Origin: Coptis chinensis
Lineage: Eukaryota; Streptophyta; Magnoliopsida; Ranunculales; Ranunculaceae
Direction of reading: 5' to 3'
DNA: 64,000 nucleotides
NCBI GenBank assembly: GCA_015680905.1
Contig: CM027377.1
Location: 41,998,501 to 42,062,500, forward strand
Shown: piece by piece, positions 24,204 through 36,372 of the stretch
Layout: every line of letters starts with the position of its first letter
Position numbering within the stretch: the stretch's first letter is position 1
Notes under the pieces: generated by a model
Told to the model about the DNA's origin: nothing
The model's database searches: none
Seen by the model: only the letters and a program-made list of their open reading frames with translations
Translations under genes and position numbers: made by a program

Positions 24204-25696
24204 TGATAAACATAAAAAGATAGTCTTACTCACAAATAAAGCGATGAAACTCTAAACCCAAGTAAAACTATAAACTGAACTGTTACTTATTAAAGATATT
24301 TGTTTTCTACTCTCGAATCTATTGACATAGAGTTGGAATAGAAGATTCGTTCCACTCCTAGTCCTTTAGCATTCAAGATTTCTACAATTGACGAGTCTAT
24401 CCAAAGTCTATTGAGAGTAATGATGGAATTTATACTACAATATGAATTCAAATAACAAGATACGAATAAGCGAAATGACAGGATGCTAAGGGTTTGAATC
24501 TAGATAAAGAATTAAAGGGAATGAATCCACCTTAACTCGACTTAATCAACTAACAAAGACTCGTCGTGATCCAAATTGCAATGCTTCTCATATCAAAATG
24601 GTAGTTATAATCCCTAATTATACATGGCATCTCTACCAATTAATAACTAGCATGTGAGGTCGTCCACCCATTCTCATGGCGAATCAACGACCTTCTAGAG
24701 TGGAATAAACTCTCACGACGATTTCTAAGTGAACAAAGATCAAGTTTCATCAAGGCTTATTCAACCCCTCTAATGGAGGTTTAGCCTTGATTCATCAAGC
24801 TATCATTTCCCATTGAATTAATACTAGACATAATATAAAGATTTGAACTTTACTAATTTTGATTAAACAATACTTCAAATCTAATTAATAACTAAGAATT
24901 GAATAACAACAAGAATTGAAATTAGATCTACAAATTTAAATGACAAAATCGAAATGAACAAGAATAAACTATTTTATTTATCTAATCAATGAAGAACAAT
25001 GATTCAAAGAATTAATCTAAAACAAGGAATGGAACTAATTAATTTAACTAATTGAATTCAAAAACTAGATCTACAAGCTATTTTAATGACTACTTTTTAT
25101 TCTAAGCTATCTAACTATATCTTTCTTAAGAGCTAAGTCTTGTTTTAAGTAAAGGAGGAGACCAGATCCACAATTTTGTGCATGGGCTGAGGTCTCATGT
25201 TTTGGGCCGAAAAATCGAGCCCAAAGCCCAATTTCTCCAGTCCACAGAGCCCGTTCCAGCTGGCTTTGAATTCAGCAGACTTTTCGTCCACTTCTGCTCC
25301 TCTGATTGGGTCAAGGCTTAGACCATTGGAAATCTCTTTCCGAGTCGGTCGTTTTGATGTAAGGTAGGCCCAAATCCGAGGCCTGAGTCCAAAGATATGG
25401 TCTTTGGAAATTCTGCTAACTTGTGCACTATTTCTGCCCGTTTTGACTTTTCAGCTTTTGACCGGGATTCATAAAGGCTTGTCTCCTTGAATCTTGCCCA
25501 TTATCATAGAACTTCTTAGCAACCAACCCTTTGCTCTTTTATATCGCCAAAGTGGCACATTTCTGCACTTAATTGAGTTTCATGCATGAAATAAATAAAA
25601 GCACGTAATTAGCATTAACTCTTATTTATTACTCGCATAATTGGTCTAAAAGTAGTATTATTAAAAGGTTAAAACTACAATTTTAGGCTCTTATCA
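24204..25696 (-). repeat. 5' LTR of inner element
   Basis: Same sequence and orientation as 13586-15079, starting TGATAAACATAAAAAG and ending GGCTCTTATCA on the plus strand. It directly abuts the leader of the outer element at 25697. Confidence 0.92.
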
Positions 25697-26349
25697 ATTG
25701 GTATGCTAGAAAGGCTAGTTTGTTGACGTTGCCGGTTGATTACGTTAGACGTTTTTCTTCAGCCTGACCTTAATCTCATGCAAGGATAAGACCAATCTTA
25801 ACTAAACACGATAACACTATAAACAATCCTGATATACTAGTATAAACCTCTAACTGGAGATACGAGGTGTGGAAGAAAGGAGTACCTGAATGCCTCCTTG
25901 CTTCGCTTATAAATAGCGTCTTGTTTACGCGGGCTCAGTGTATATAACAAGTTAGAACACTAAAAACTTTGAAGAAATGGGAGTTTGAAACAAACATATG
26001 GAAATCAGGCAGTTTCAGCAGAGGGCGCGAGTCGAGCTCAAAATTGGCCTAGGTAGGGCGCGGGTCGCGCTCAGGTCCAACTCGAGCTCCAGTCGCTTCA
26101 GCGCGGGGGGCACTCGAACTTACCTTTGGTAGGGCGCGGGTCGCGCTCAGGGAAAAACTCAAGTTCCAGGCCCGGGTGGCCCTCCAATTTAGCCTGCCTA
26201 GGGCGCGGGTTGCGCTCCGTGTAATTCTGCGAGGAAAATTTCAGTTCTGAAACAAACAACCATAGTTAGAATCAAACAAGGGTGGGTGGGTTATGGGACT
26301 TTGGAAGACTAACAATACTAAAGGGCACTAAGATGGCAGCGGTGCCATT
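25697..26349 (-). other. 5' leader of outer element with GC-rich repeats
   Basis: Homologous to 23470-24203. Hairpin units at about 26020-26220 are the best conserved of the family (AGGGCGCGGGTCGCGCTC at about 26055 and 26132). It is separated from its own gag by the inner element. Confidence 0.8.
26335..26347 (-). promoter_or_regulatory. Primer-binding site, tRNA-Asp-like
   Basis: Two bases after the LTR end the minus strand reads TGGCACCGCTGCC, two mismatches from the TGGCGCCGTTGCC site complementary to tRNA-Asp used by Athila/Calypso elements. Confidence 0.6.
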
Positions 26350-27856
26350 TGATAAACGTAAAATGAATTGTTCTACTCACAAATAAGCGATGAAACTAAA
26401 TGCAAGTAAAACTAAAAATGGACTTAACGTGTTATGTTTATCAAAGATTTATTCTACTCTCGAATCTATCGAAATAGAGTGAAGTAAAAGATTCGTTCCA
26501 CTCCTAGTTCTTTAGCATTCAATGTTTTCTAATATTATCAGTCCTAGCCAAAGTTAGTGAGAATAATGGTGGGAATTTTATACTACGATGCAAATTTAAA
26601 TAACAAGATACGCTAATTCAAACTACGGAATTTCTAAATTGACTATATGATAAGGAATTAGGGGGGGATTGATTCCACCTTAACTCGGCTTAATCAACTA
26701 ACAAAGATTCGTCGTGATCCAAATTTCAATGCTTTCGCATGTCAAAATGGTATTTCTAATCCCTAATTATACATGGCAATCTCTACCAATTAATAACTAG
26801 CATGTGAAGCAACCAAACCTATTCTCATGGTGAACTAATTACTTTCTAGAATTGAATAGATTATCATGACGATTTCTAAGTTAACAAAGATCAAGCTTTA
26901 TCAAGGCTTCTTCAACCCCCTCTAATGGAGGTTTAGCCTAGAATCATTATGCTATCATTTCCACATAGAATTAAACAAGACATGGTATAAAGATTCTAAC
27001 TTTACTTGTTTGAATTCAAATGGAAACTACTCATGCAAGATTTGATTGAAACTAATAATGACAAATAACTAAATCTATGAATTGAAATTAAATACTTAAT
27101 GGAAAATGAAACTAAATTATGAAGAACAACTAACTTTATTGATCTAATAAATAAATAACAAGTGATTCAAATCCTATATTAAAACAAGTTAATAAAAAGC
27201 TAATTAATTTAATTGAATCTAAAATCTAGATCTAGAACTATCTCTAATGGCTACTTGCTACCTAAACTAAGTATTTCTTAAGAGTTAAGTTTTGTCTATT
27301 CAAATGGAGGAGACAAGATCCACATTTTCGTGCATGGGCTGAGGAGCCATATTTTGGGCCGGAAAATCGAGCTCAAAGCCCAATTTCTTCAGTTCACAGA
27401 CCCCTCTCCAGCCGGATTTGACTTCAGTACACTTTTCATCTATTTCTGCTCCTTTGATTGGGTCAAGGTTTAGACCATTGGAAAGCTCTTTTTGAGTTGG
27501 TCGCTTTGACATAAAGGAGGCCCAATTCCGAGGTCTGAGCCCAAAGATACGGTCTTCGAAAGTTCTGCTGACTTTTGTGTGCTGTTTCTGCCCGCGCTGA
27601 CTTTGACTTTTCAGCTTTGACCCGGTTTTTTAAAGGCGTTTTCTCCTTGAATCTTGGTCTTTAATCGCAGAACTCCTTAGCAACCAACCCTTGCTTCTTT
27701 ATCTCGCCAAAGTGACACATTTCTGCACATAATTGACTCCAAAGCCTGAAATGCATAAAAACACGTAATCAGCATTAACTCTTATTTATTACTCGTATAA
27801 TTGGTCTATAAGTATTATTGTTAAGGGGTTAAAACTACAGTTTTGGGCTCTTATTA
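26350..27856 (-). repeat. 5' LTR of outer element
   Basis: Related to but clearly diverged from the inner LTRs. Starts TGATAAACGTAAAATG; the far end is TTATTA instead of TTATCA, a point change in the terminal dinucleotide. Length about 1.51 kb. Confidence 0.85.
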
Positions 27857-28236
27857 AACTTCAGTATTGTTGTTTGATGCTTTAAAACGTTAGCTGCGTT
27901 GATGCTTTATCAATTTGTGCTAAATTTCTTGTCGAACTACATTGAATTAGTGAAACTAAATTTGAGATGGTTCATTCTTGTTTGAAGTGTTGTTGTTGTT
28001 TTCCTTGGAATTTTGTTTTAATCTACGTATATAGTATATAGGTAGGACATTCTTTGTCTTTAGTTGTCGACCTTGAGTATATCTTTTTGTCCCTTTTGCT
28101 ATTTTCTATTTGTCCTATGTTAGATAAAGATGTTAGGTGAGTGCTTATTACATGTCATGGCTAAGAAGAATTGTATGGTTGTTATTTTTCTGAAAATTTT
28201 GGTGTTTTAGGATTTCAAGATCTTTGTTAATTTGGA
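27857..28236. other. Upstream noncoding region of the TNP2 gene
   Basis: AT-rich, with no open frame or subterminal repeat. Likely 5' UTR or intron of the transposase gene. Confidence 0.5.
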
Positions 28237-30990
28237 ATGGACAAGTCTTGGATGTCCAAGTTTAGAAATTCGAATGAATACATTAAAGGGTTAAAAGTCT
28301 TCTTAGTTTTGCAAAGGATGAAGAAAGTTATATATGCTGCCCATGCAAAGACTGTGGGAATCTCCATGAGTTAACTAAGAAGGAAGTCATAAATCATCTT
28401 TTTAGACGTCGTATCAACAAAACTTATGTTCTGTGGAGATATCATGGGGAAAGGCATCTCGCTTATGATTTTTCAAGTGTTCATACACATGAGAACACCC
28501 ATCGACCCTACAATACAGAGCCCCCCTCGATGCTACAAAAATGAAGGAAATGGCAGAGGCTGTAGATAAACAATATAAGGCTAATCCTGAGAAATTTCAA
28601 GAACTTCTTGAAGATGATGAGACTCCTTTGTATGAAGGTTGTACAAAGATTACGAAGTTATCTGCTATTGTAACTTTGTTTAATTTGAAAGTGAAAGGTA
28701 GTTGGACTGACACAAGTTTTACGAATTTGTTGAAAGCTTTAGGAGAGATGCTTCCATAAGGTAATTTGATGCCTTATAGCATGTATGCAGTCAAAAAGGC
28801 ATTGTCAATTTATGGGATGAAATATGAAAAAATCCATGCTTGTCCTAATGACTGTATACTTTACAGGGGTGATGAGAATAAGAATATAACTACTTGCCCA
28901 ACTTGTGGAGTATCAAGATACAAGGAAAATAAAAAAGGGACCAACCAAACTAAAGGTGTTCTGGCTAAAGTTTTGTGGTACTTTCCACCTATTACAAGAT
29001 TTAAAAGGATGTTTCAGTCTACGAAAACAGCGAAGTTATTGACATGGCATGCCAATGAGTGATTGGTGGATGTAAAACTACATCATCTAGCAGACTCTCA
29101 AGCTTGGAAGTTAGTAGACAAGAGGTGGCCTGAGTTTGGTGCTGAATCGAGAAATCTCCACCTTCAACTTTCAGCGGACAGATTCAACCCATATAATATT
29201 CTTAGCAGTAAGTACAGTTTATGGCCTGTGATGTTGGTAACTTACAACCTCCCTCCTTGGCTCTACATGAAGATAAATTTCATGATGTTGACAATGCTGA
29301 TATCAGGTCCAAAACAACCTGGAAAAGACATTGACATTTACTTAGGTCCCTTAATTGATGATTTAATTACTTTATGGAATTCCGGGGTAGAGGTTTTTGA
29401 TGCCTACAAGCGAGAGTCATTTCTATTGAGAGCTGTATTGCTATGGATGATCAATGATCTTCCAGCCTATGGTAATCTTTCTGGGTGTATTGTTAAAGGC
29501 TACTTTGCTTGTCCAGTTTGTGTGGAAGACACATCTTCGTATAGGTTGAAACATTGTGGGAAAAATGTCTACACATCCACTAGAAGATTTTATCTCGACA
29601 TCATCCATATCGGAAGCAACAAAAAGCTTTTAACGGTGAGAAGGAGTTGAGGGAGGCAACTGAACAACTAAATGGTCAACAAGTACAAAGCAAAGTTGAA
29701 GGGATCAAAGCCTCGTGGGGGAAAAAGAAGTCAGCACAAGAAGTTGATAAAGGTGATAATGGTGTTACGAAATGCTGGAACAAGAAATCCATCTTTTTTA
29801 ATCTTCCGTATTGGGAGTACTCGCCTCTCCCACATAGCTTCAATGTCATGCACATCGAGAAGAATGTATGGGACAGTGTGATCGGTACTCTACTCAACAT
29901 TCCAAATAAGACAAAGGACCACCTTAAGAGTCGTCTTGACCTACAGGAGATGGGTTTAAGGAGGGAGTTGGCCCCAAAGGTTGGTGAGAAGCGAACAAAC
30001 TTACCTCTGGCGTGTTACACATTATATAAAGCTGAAAAAACTAGAGTATGCAAAACCTTACACAAGTTGAAAGTTCCTGAAGGATACTCTTCAAATTTCA
30101 AGCCCTTTGTTTCAATGCAAGATCTGAAATTGCATGGGTTGAAGTCACATGACTGTCACATGTTGATTCAGCAACTACTTCTTGTGGCAATACGATCTGT
30201 CTTGCCAAGTCATGTGAGAAATGCAATTATTAGGTTGTGTCGATTCTTCAAAGATCTTTGCGCTAAAGTAGTAGATTTGAAAAAACTGCCTGAAATTCAG
30301 AATGATATCGTGATCACATTATGTTTTTTGGAAAAGTATTTCCCACCATCGTTTTTCGATATCATGGTTCACTTACTAGTTCATCTTGTTAGAGAGGTTG
30401 AAATTGGTGGTCCTATTTTTCTTCGATGGATATGCGATTTGAGAGGTACATTGATTTCTTTATCCGGTCATTGCTACTATGAATGAAACTTACGCACAAT
30501 TTATCACTTAATTTTTTTGTAACTGTTTAGGTACATGATGGTGTTAAAGAGTTATGTCTGAAACCTAACTAGACCGGAAGCTTGTATAGCTGAAAACTAT
30601 ATAACTGAAGAAGCAATTGAATTTATAAGTGAATTCTTACCGGGTTAGATGCAAGACGAAGTTCCTACCTCATTGGAAATTATTACCACTGATCTGGTAG
30701 AAAATGGGAAGCATCCGTCAGGTGGTGAACTCATTGCACCTATAGCAAAGCCTTGAAGCTGGCATATCACTATGTCTTGCAAAACACAGGAGTTGTTCAA
30801 CCTTATATTGAGTAAGGATTTTAGTTCTTTATTTAAACAAATAATATATTGATAGCTAACAATGTGATTTCGTATTGATATATGATAGGGAGCACATGAA
30901 CTACCTAAAGGAACACAATCCCCGCAAGGCCAGAAAGCCGACATGGTTACAGGAATAGCATAATCGCTCTTTTAATGATTGGCTCAAAAG
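28237..30990 (+). pseudogene. CACTA TNP2 transposase (Transposase_21, DUF4218)
   Basis: Start MDKSWMSKFRNSNEYIKG is the usual beginning of the transposase-associated domain. After a shift near 28305 it continues with CPCKDCGNL. Another shift near 28540 leads to the 72-residue frame; a stop at 28757 and one at 29060 split the zinc-ribbon region (HACPNDCILYRG, TTCPTCGVSRYK) from the catalytic region (29063-29650, WPVMLVTYNLPPWLYMK, ACPVCVEDTSS). Frame 29647-30486 holds PHSFNVMHIEKNVWDSVIGT and the DUF4218 part (FFKDLCAKV, FPPSFFDIMVHLLVHL). C-terminal exons continue to about 30990. By family knowledge it cuts element termini; this copy is dead. Confidence 0.92.
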
Positions 30991-31087
30991 AAGGGTATAT
31001 GATTACCTGAATGTTTTTTGTGTATTGTATGCCTCAAAGAAATTTGACTAACCTTCTTAAACAATATAGGTTTTACACGAGCGAGGC

Positions 31088-31723
31088 ATGGCTAATAACA
31101 ATGTGTCAGATGTTTTGAGGTGGATTTCTAAGGGACCATTGCCATGTGTTTTGAAATATTGTACGTATGTAATTAAAGGTCATCATTTTTGCACAATAGA
31201 ACGTGATGCTTCACGAGTTAATCAAAACAGTGGAGTGAGTTTGATGGCGACAACCCCCGAAGTTTCAAGTTCAAAGGATCAAAACCCTGTATTTTCGAGC
31301 ATGGGGTTTTATGGTGTAATTGATGATGTATGGCTGCTAGACTATACTAATTTCAAGGTTTCAGTGTTCAAGTGTGATTGGGTTGACAGTAAGAATGGCA
31401 TCAAGATAGATGATATGGTTTTCACCTTGGTTGATCTTAATAGAGTTGGCCATAAGTCTGATTCCTTTATTTTAGCATCTCAAGCAAAGCCAGCTTTCTA
31501 TGTAGCTGATCAACTAGATCCTGATTGGTCTATTGTTGAAGAATCTCCTCTAAAGATGTATCATGACGACGATGACGACCTTATTGAGGGCAACATAGAA
31601 GAAAACACTTGTGTCAAAGAATTGCCAAATATCGAATCTTTTGATGGAACTGATGAGTCTCAGTCAACTTACATGCGAGTAGATTGCGAGGAGGGGATTT
31701 GGGTTGACAACAATAAATCTTGA
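31088..31723 (+). pseudogene. TNP2 C-terminal region with DUF4216
   Basis: Open for 211 residues. The first part still belongs to the transposase (ISKGPLPCVLKYCTYVIKGH). Residues about 75-150 form DUF4216: GFYGVIDDVWLLDYTNFKVS, then VFKCDWVDSKNGIKIDD and SFILASQAKPAFYVAD. The tail is acidic with a DDDDDL run. DUF4216 commonly follows TNP2 in plant CACTA proteins; its role is unknown. The open frame ends naturally at 31723. Confidence 0.88.
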
Positions 31724-32042
31724 GTTTCATTGTTTACTAATACTCCATTATAACAAAAGCTTTGACTTTTGCTTGACTAATTAATTACTTAATTATGTTA
31801 TCATTTTCATATATCTGATAGTTATACATAATCATTTTTCCATACTCGATTAGTTTTGCTGGTTTTTCATTGGTTACATATATACTTATTGTTTTGCTTG
31901 CTTTTCATTGCTTGCATACTCATTTTCATTGGTTTGCTGATGATAGGTAAGTTTAAGTCATGCTTTTCTTTTTATTATTTGTTGGAAATATCATTTTTAC
32001 TAACATTATGTACTAATGTGTCTGCCTTTGTAACAATTTTCT
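31724..32042. other. Spacer between TNP2 and TNPA-like genes
   Basis: AT-rich sequence with no recognisable domain. Confidence 0.5.
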
Positions 32043-35000
32043 ATGGATCCAGAAAAGGATATTCAATCACCTAAGAAAAGAAAAAGGAGACAAAAAATGA
32101 AGAAATCTGCCAATGACGTTGAGCCTAACGTTAGAGGCCAAACAGTTAAACATGATTTAAATAAGGATTGGAATGGTGTGAAAGTTGAAGTTGAGTTAGA
32201 TGAATACGGTGTGCCAATAAATACAAAGGTGCGAAACGACTTTGCTAGTTGGGCAGGCACTTAAGTGAAAGCTAATATTCTGCTTGCTGCATGGCCAACT
32301 TGGCCAAAAGTGGATAAGAGAATAAAAGCTGATGTATGGGAGGGCTTACTGGTAATTAATGCTTAAAATTTCCTCTCTTTATAGTTTAAAATGTTTTGTG
32401 TTCTCTTACTTGTAAGTCAAAGTTTGATGACATTTATTTGTAGGCAAGGTTCATTATAGATCCAAAATTTAGGAAGGCAGCTCTAAAACAATGTGGTGAA
32501 ATATGGAGGAAGTTTAAGAATTATCTGACAAGGGAGTTTATTAGACCTTTCATAGACGAACTTGAAGAGCTAGTAAAAGCACCTGAAATGTATCTCGATA
32601 TCAAGCAACCAGATTGGGAAAAGTTTGTGCAGATGAGGTTATCAGCAGAATTCTAGGTATATGTGTTCTACCTGCTTTCTTTTTTTCCCAAGTGAGCTTA
32701 TATATTATTAAATAATTGAAAGAGATGACTGTTTTCCACACTCCTCTTAAACATCAAAAGAAATTGTAATCTAGGGCGAGAGGGCCTATTTTCGATGAGT
32801 TTTTTGTTCCTCATTAGATTTAGGCAGCTTAGTTCGTGGAATGAATCCTTATAATATGAAACCTATCTTTTTAGAATTGAATGTGGTAAGTTATTTTTCA
32901 ATCCGTCGAAAATTGATTTTACGGTATACACGCTTATAAGTCATTAGAACAGGATTTCTAGTGATTCACATGTAGAGCATGCATTTTATTTTTTTGCGTC
33001 TCAAATGATTTCATTCTAAGCTATAACACATGAGACCATACTTGCGAGAACCGGGACAGTTGGTCTTAGGATGAGAATTAATCCACATGTTCGAGTGCCC
33101 CATCTTCAAATTTTCAGTGAGGAAAAGAGCCTACAACAACCCTTGAGCAGAAAATTTATACATGATAATTGATAAAGTCACCTGAAGTAATAAAATGCTT
33201 ATACCTAATGAATTGAGCAAATGCATCATCCGGTTGTACACGCTTTCAATAGGATTTGTTGGCCAATATAATAATATATGACTAACTAATACTTTTTCTT
33301 ATGGAACTATTAGGAGTTTAGTAAGGTTCAACTAGCAAGAAGGATGAATAGCATATACAACCATCGCCTAGGAAAGTCAGGTTATACTGGCCTTGAAGAT
33401 AAGCTGGTAGTAAATTTTTATTAGTTTCTTATATCATTTTTATTAAAATATACGTATACAGAAACTAGTTTATTATTATCTAATTATTTGGTTTTGATTG
33501 AACATAGAAAGCAGCAGGGATACCCATTGAAGAAATTGACAGATCTCAATTTTGGCTGTTAGCTCGACAAGATAAAAACGGAGAATATGCAGATGATTCT
33601 TTGAGGGAGATATCTGGAAAGATAGTAAGTTTCGGTTTAACATTTAAGTTCTCATAGTTCTGTATACCAGCATATATATTATGGTTCTATATCATTTTCT
33701 TTGCTTATATTGTAAGTAGTGATTAACATGATCGAGTAAGAATCACAAAATAACCACCCAACAGTAGGGGCTACCTCTCTTGGAGTAATGCTTTTTCAAC
33801 TTTTTATTGTTCAATTGTCTCAAAGGATGAGCTGAAAAAAAAGAAAGAAGATGGAACTTTGATTACAGAAGGAAGCAATGATATACTTACAATGGCCTTG
33901 GGAACTCCAGAACAAAGTGATCGCTCTAGGGGGGCTAGTATGTACTACACTCCAACTACATACTTCAATCTCCCTAGACGTGGATCAAGGAAACATACTT
34001 AGAAGTTGGAAGAAGAGAATCAAACACAGAAAGTAGCAGTAATAGAGTTGCTTAAACAAGCATCATTGAGTAGCTTACCACTGAATGAAACCATAATTGA
34101 GCTTCTTAGGCAACAAGGAATGGACATGCCACAACCATTGGAAAATGTGGCGTCTAATAGTGCTAAGAGTGATAACAGAGAGTGCGTAATACTGGCTTCT
34201 GAAGCACATAGATCATGTGGAAAACATGTAGCAATTTTCTATTCCTTATTTGGTGTTCCCAATTTTATACGTTCGTTGATAACACTCTTTTTTCATTGAC
34301 TTTAAAATAGACTGTGGTATCTTCAAAACCAAATGCAAAGAAACGGACTGTGGCAGCTCGAAATCAAAAGGCAAAGATAGTTGATAAAAGGAAAGGCATT
34401 CTCACATCTTCAACACTTAAATCTAAAGATGGAAAGGTATATGTTTGTCAATAATCTAACTTAAGTGGTAAATAACCTATGTAACTAACAAATCCCTTAT
34501 AAACTTTCATTTTCTTGTGTGTTATAGACCCAACGTTGTAAGTTAGCGTTGCAGTCTATAGATAACATTGTTGCTGAAGATAATCTTCATCCAAGGAATG
34601 GGACAGAAGAATCTCTTCACAATATGCCTTTAGGGGAGTCAAATGTGTGTGTCTCTATCAATACAGCTATATGTCATGATGTTTTTCTCCCCATTCAAAA
34701 TGATAATGTTGGGCTGATTTATGTTAAAGATGTTATCAATTCATTTATAGCTTGGCCTAAGGAATTTGTTATACTCGAGGATGATGAGGTACCTTGTAGA
34801 AACAATATTATTTTTACATTCATATAGTCTTGCAATATAATGAGCATTCTCTTACTTTATTTTATTAACTTTATCTTTATAGGAAGAGGATGTTTCACTT
34901 GATTATGTCGGTAATAATAGTCAGTGTTCAAGTTTTGCAAAATCTGTGAAAAAATGGATGGGAAAGAATGTGGTTATAACTGCTCCAATGATTGGAACTT

Positions 35001-35101
35001 TGTTTGCGGATGAGACTGATGCTAGTATAGTGTTTTTACAGTTTATCAAATGGCGTCGCTGCCGTCTTAAGCTCATTCAGGACAAGAATTTAATTAGTTG
35101 A
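32043..35101 (+). pseudogene. TNPA-like protein (Transposase_24 / Ptta-En-Spm)
   Basis: Exon 1 starts MDPEKDIQSPKKRKRRQK, a basic nuclear-localisation-like stretch, then NKDWNGVKVEVELDEYGVPI. TAA at 32262-32264 breaks it before LLAAWPTWPKVDKRI. Later exons at about 32441-32654 (FRKAALKQCGEIWRKFKNYL), 33311-33408, 33508-33624, 33825-34000 and 34006-34200 complete the Transposase_24 pattern. Pieces at 34312-34436, 34529-34788 and 34882-35101 (WMGKNVVITAPMIGTLFADE) form a C-terminal region I cannot name with certainty. TNPA proteins bind the subterminal repeats. GT/AG borders are visible at most exons. Confidence 0.82.
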
Positions 35102-36372
35102 ATCTAAGGGGCAATCCCCCATTCTTTACCCACCCACCCTTTTAATTTTTCATTCTTGTTTCTCATATTTTTATTACTGTTCAAACTTGATATTCACTAT
35201 TTTAAACTAAGAGTGCGCCCGCGCTTCCTTAAGATTGCAGACTCACAGTGAAGAATACTGCGGTAAAGGTATTTATAAATTTTTCCAAAATTCTGAAATT
35301 TTTACAAGCATAATATTTAAGTTGTTTTTTATTTACTGAATTTTTTTTCTGATTATTCCTAGTTGTTTTACCTTGTGAACTAATACATTCTTTACACTAC
35401 TGTATTTCAGCTTTCACACCGTAAGTTTCTGGAAAACTAGATGAGTAGGGTTACTTAGGCAGTTCCAAAAATTCTAAATTTTTTACAGGAGTATATATTG
35501 TAAGTCAGGAGTTTTCAGTAATCATTTGAATATATTTTGATTTGTTTTGTTCACCTAACTAGTGGACTGTTTCCAGTGTGTTTCTGCCATTTTGTAACAC
35601 TTAATTTCTGGAACAACAGCCAATAACGAGGGTTTGTAGAATTACAATCGCTCTAAACTTTTTACACAAACACACAAGATCTGTCAGGGGTCTCCAGTAA
35701 AGGGTTGGCGATTTTTGGCTTTGTTTTGATTGTATAACCATTCGTTTGTTTGTATTATGGCCGAAAACTGTTCCACAAATTTTGTAGGGCAGTAGAAGGA
35801 CTTTCATAACTCCGATTGCTTTGAATATTTACAAGCTAATTAATGGACATCTTAGCAAACTACTGTAAAATTTCAAATTTTTAGAGTGCACATGCACCCT
35901 ATTATACCTATATTTGAGAGCGCCCGCCTTGACCTCCAATAACCTAAGATTGTGTTTTCTTGTTTTTTTTTTTACGGTAAGATGTGCCCTAGTTACCTTA
36001 TATTTGAATGCGCCCATGCCCTCTGAAGTAAGCCCGATTTATAGGTTAGTTACAGATCATATTTTAGTTCAAAATATTTGTTGGTTTGATGTTCCATGCT
36101 TCTATAGGATACTTAGATTCAGATTGAAGACGCTTATTCATAAGCATAGCAAGGAGGCATTCAGGTTCTCCTTCTTTCACTCCTCGTCTCTTATGTTAGA
36201 GGAGTTTAATTCTAGTATAATTAGGTTTGTTTGACTGCTGTTATTGTTATTTCATATTAGACTTAGCCTTGCATGAGATTAAGGTCTAGCAAGAAAAAAA
36301 CCATCTAATGCTATCTATCGTAAATGTCAACGCACACACCTATCTAGAATATCACACAACACACCTGCAATA
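35102..36372 (+). other. 5' leader of plus-strand element
   Basis: Holds degenerate GC-rich units (about 35212, 35885, 35918 and 36003, for example GAGTGCGCCCGCGC) and the segment CATAGCAAGGAGGCATTCAGG shared with the other leaders. No real coding frame; the 106-residue frame at 35914-36234 lies in leader sequence. Confidence 0.65.

Larger units (their letters stand above)
13586..25696 (-). mobile_element. Inner Athila-like Ty3 LTR element, internally deleted
   Basis: Two LTRs of about 1.49 kb in the same orientation (13586-15079 and 24204-25696), nearly identical by eye (about four differences in the first 160 bp), both TGATAA...TTATCA. Between them on the minus strand: leader, gag, pre-protease segment, integrase, post-pol ORF 1, post-pol ORF 2, a noncoding 3' block and a polypurine tract. 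Protease, reverse transcriptase and RNase H are absent, so it is non-autonomous. Flanks ATATG and ATTGG are a poor match to a 5-bp duplication, consistent with decay. It inserted in the leader of a relative. Confidence 0.85.
12410..27856 (-). mobile_element. Outer Athila-like LTR retrotransposon (5' half), interrupted
   Basis: Read on the minus strand: 5' LTR (27856-26350), primer-binding site, leader (26349-25697), then after a complete inner element the leader end and gag (13585-12410), where a CACTA terminus cuts in. The pieces rejoin logically, since the inner element's own leader shows the uninterrupted order. Everything after gag lies beyond the CACTA insertions or left of the window. 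This element in turn sits inside the CACTA transposon whose genes begin at 28237. Confidence 0.75.
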
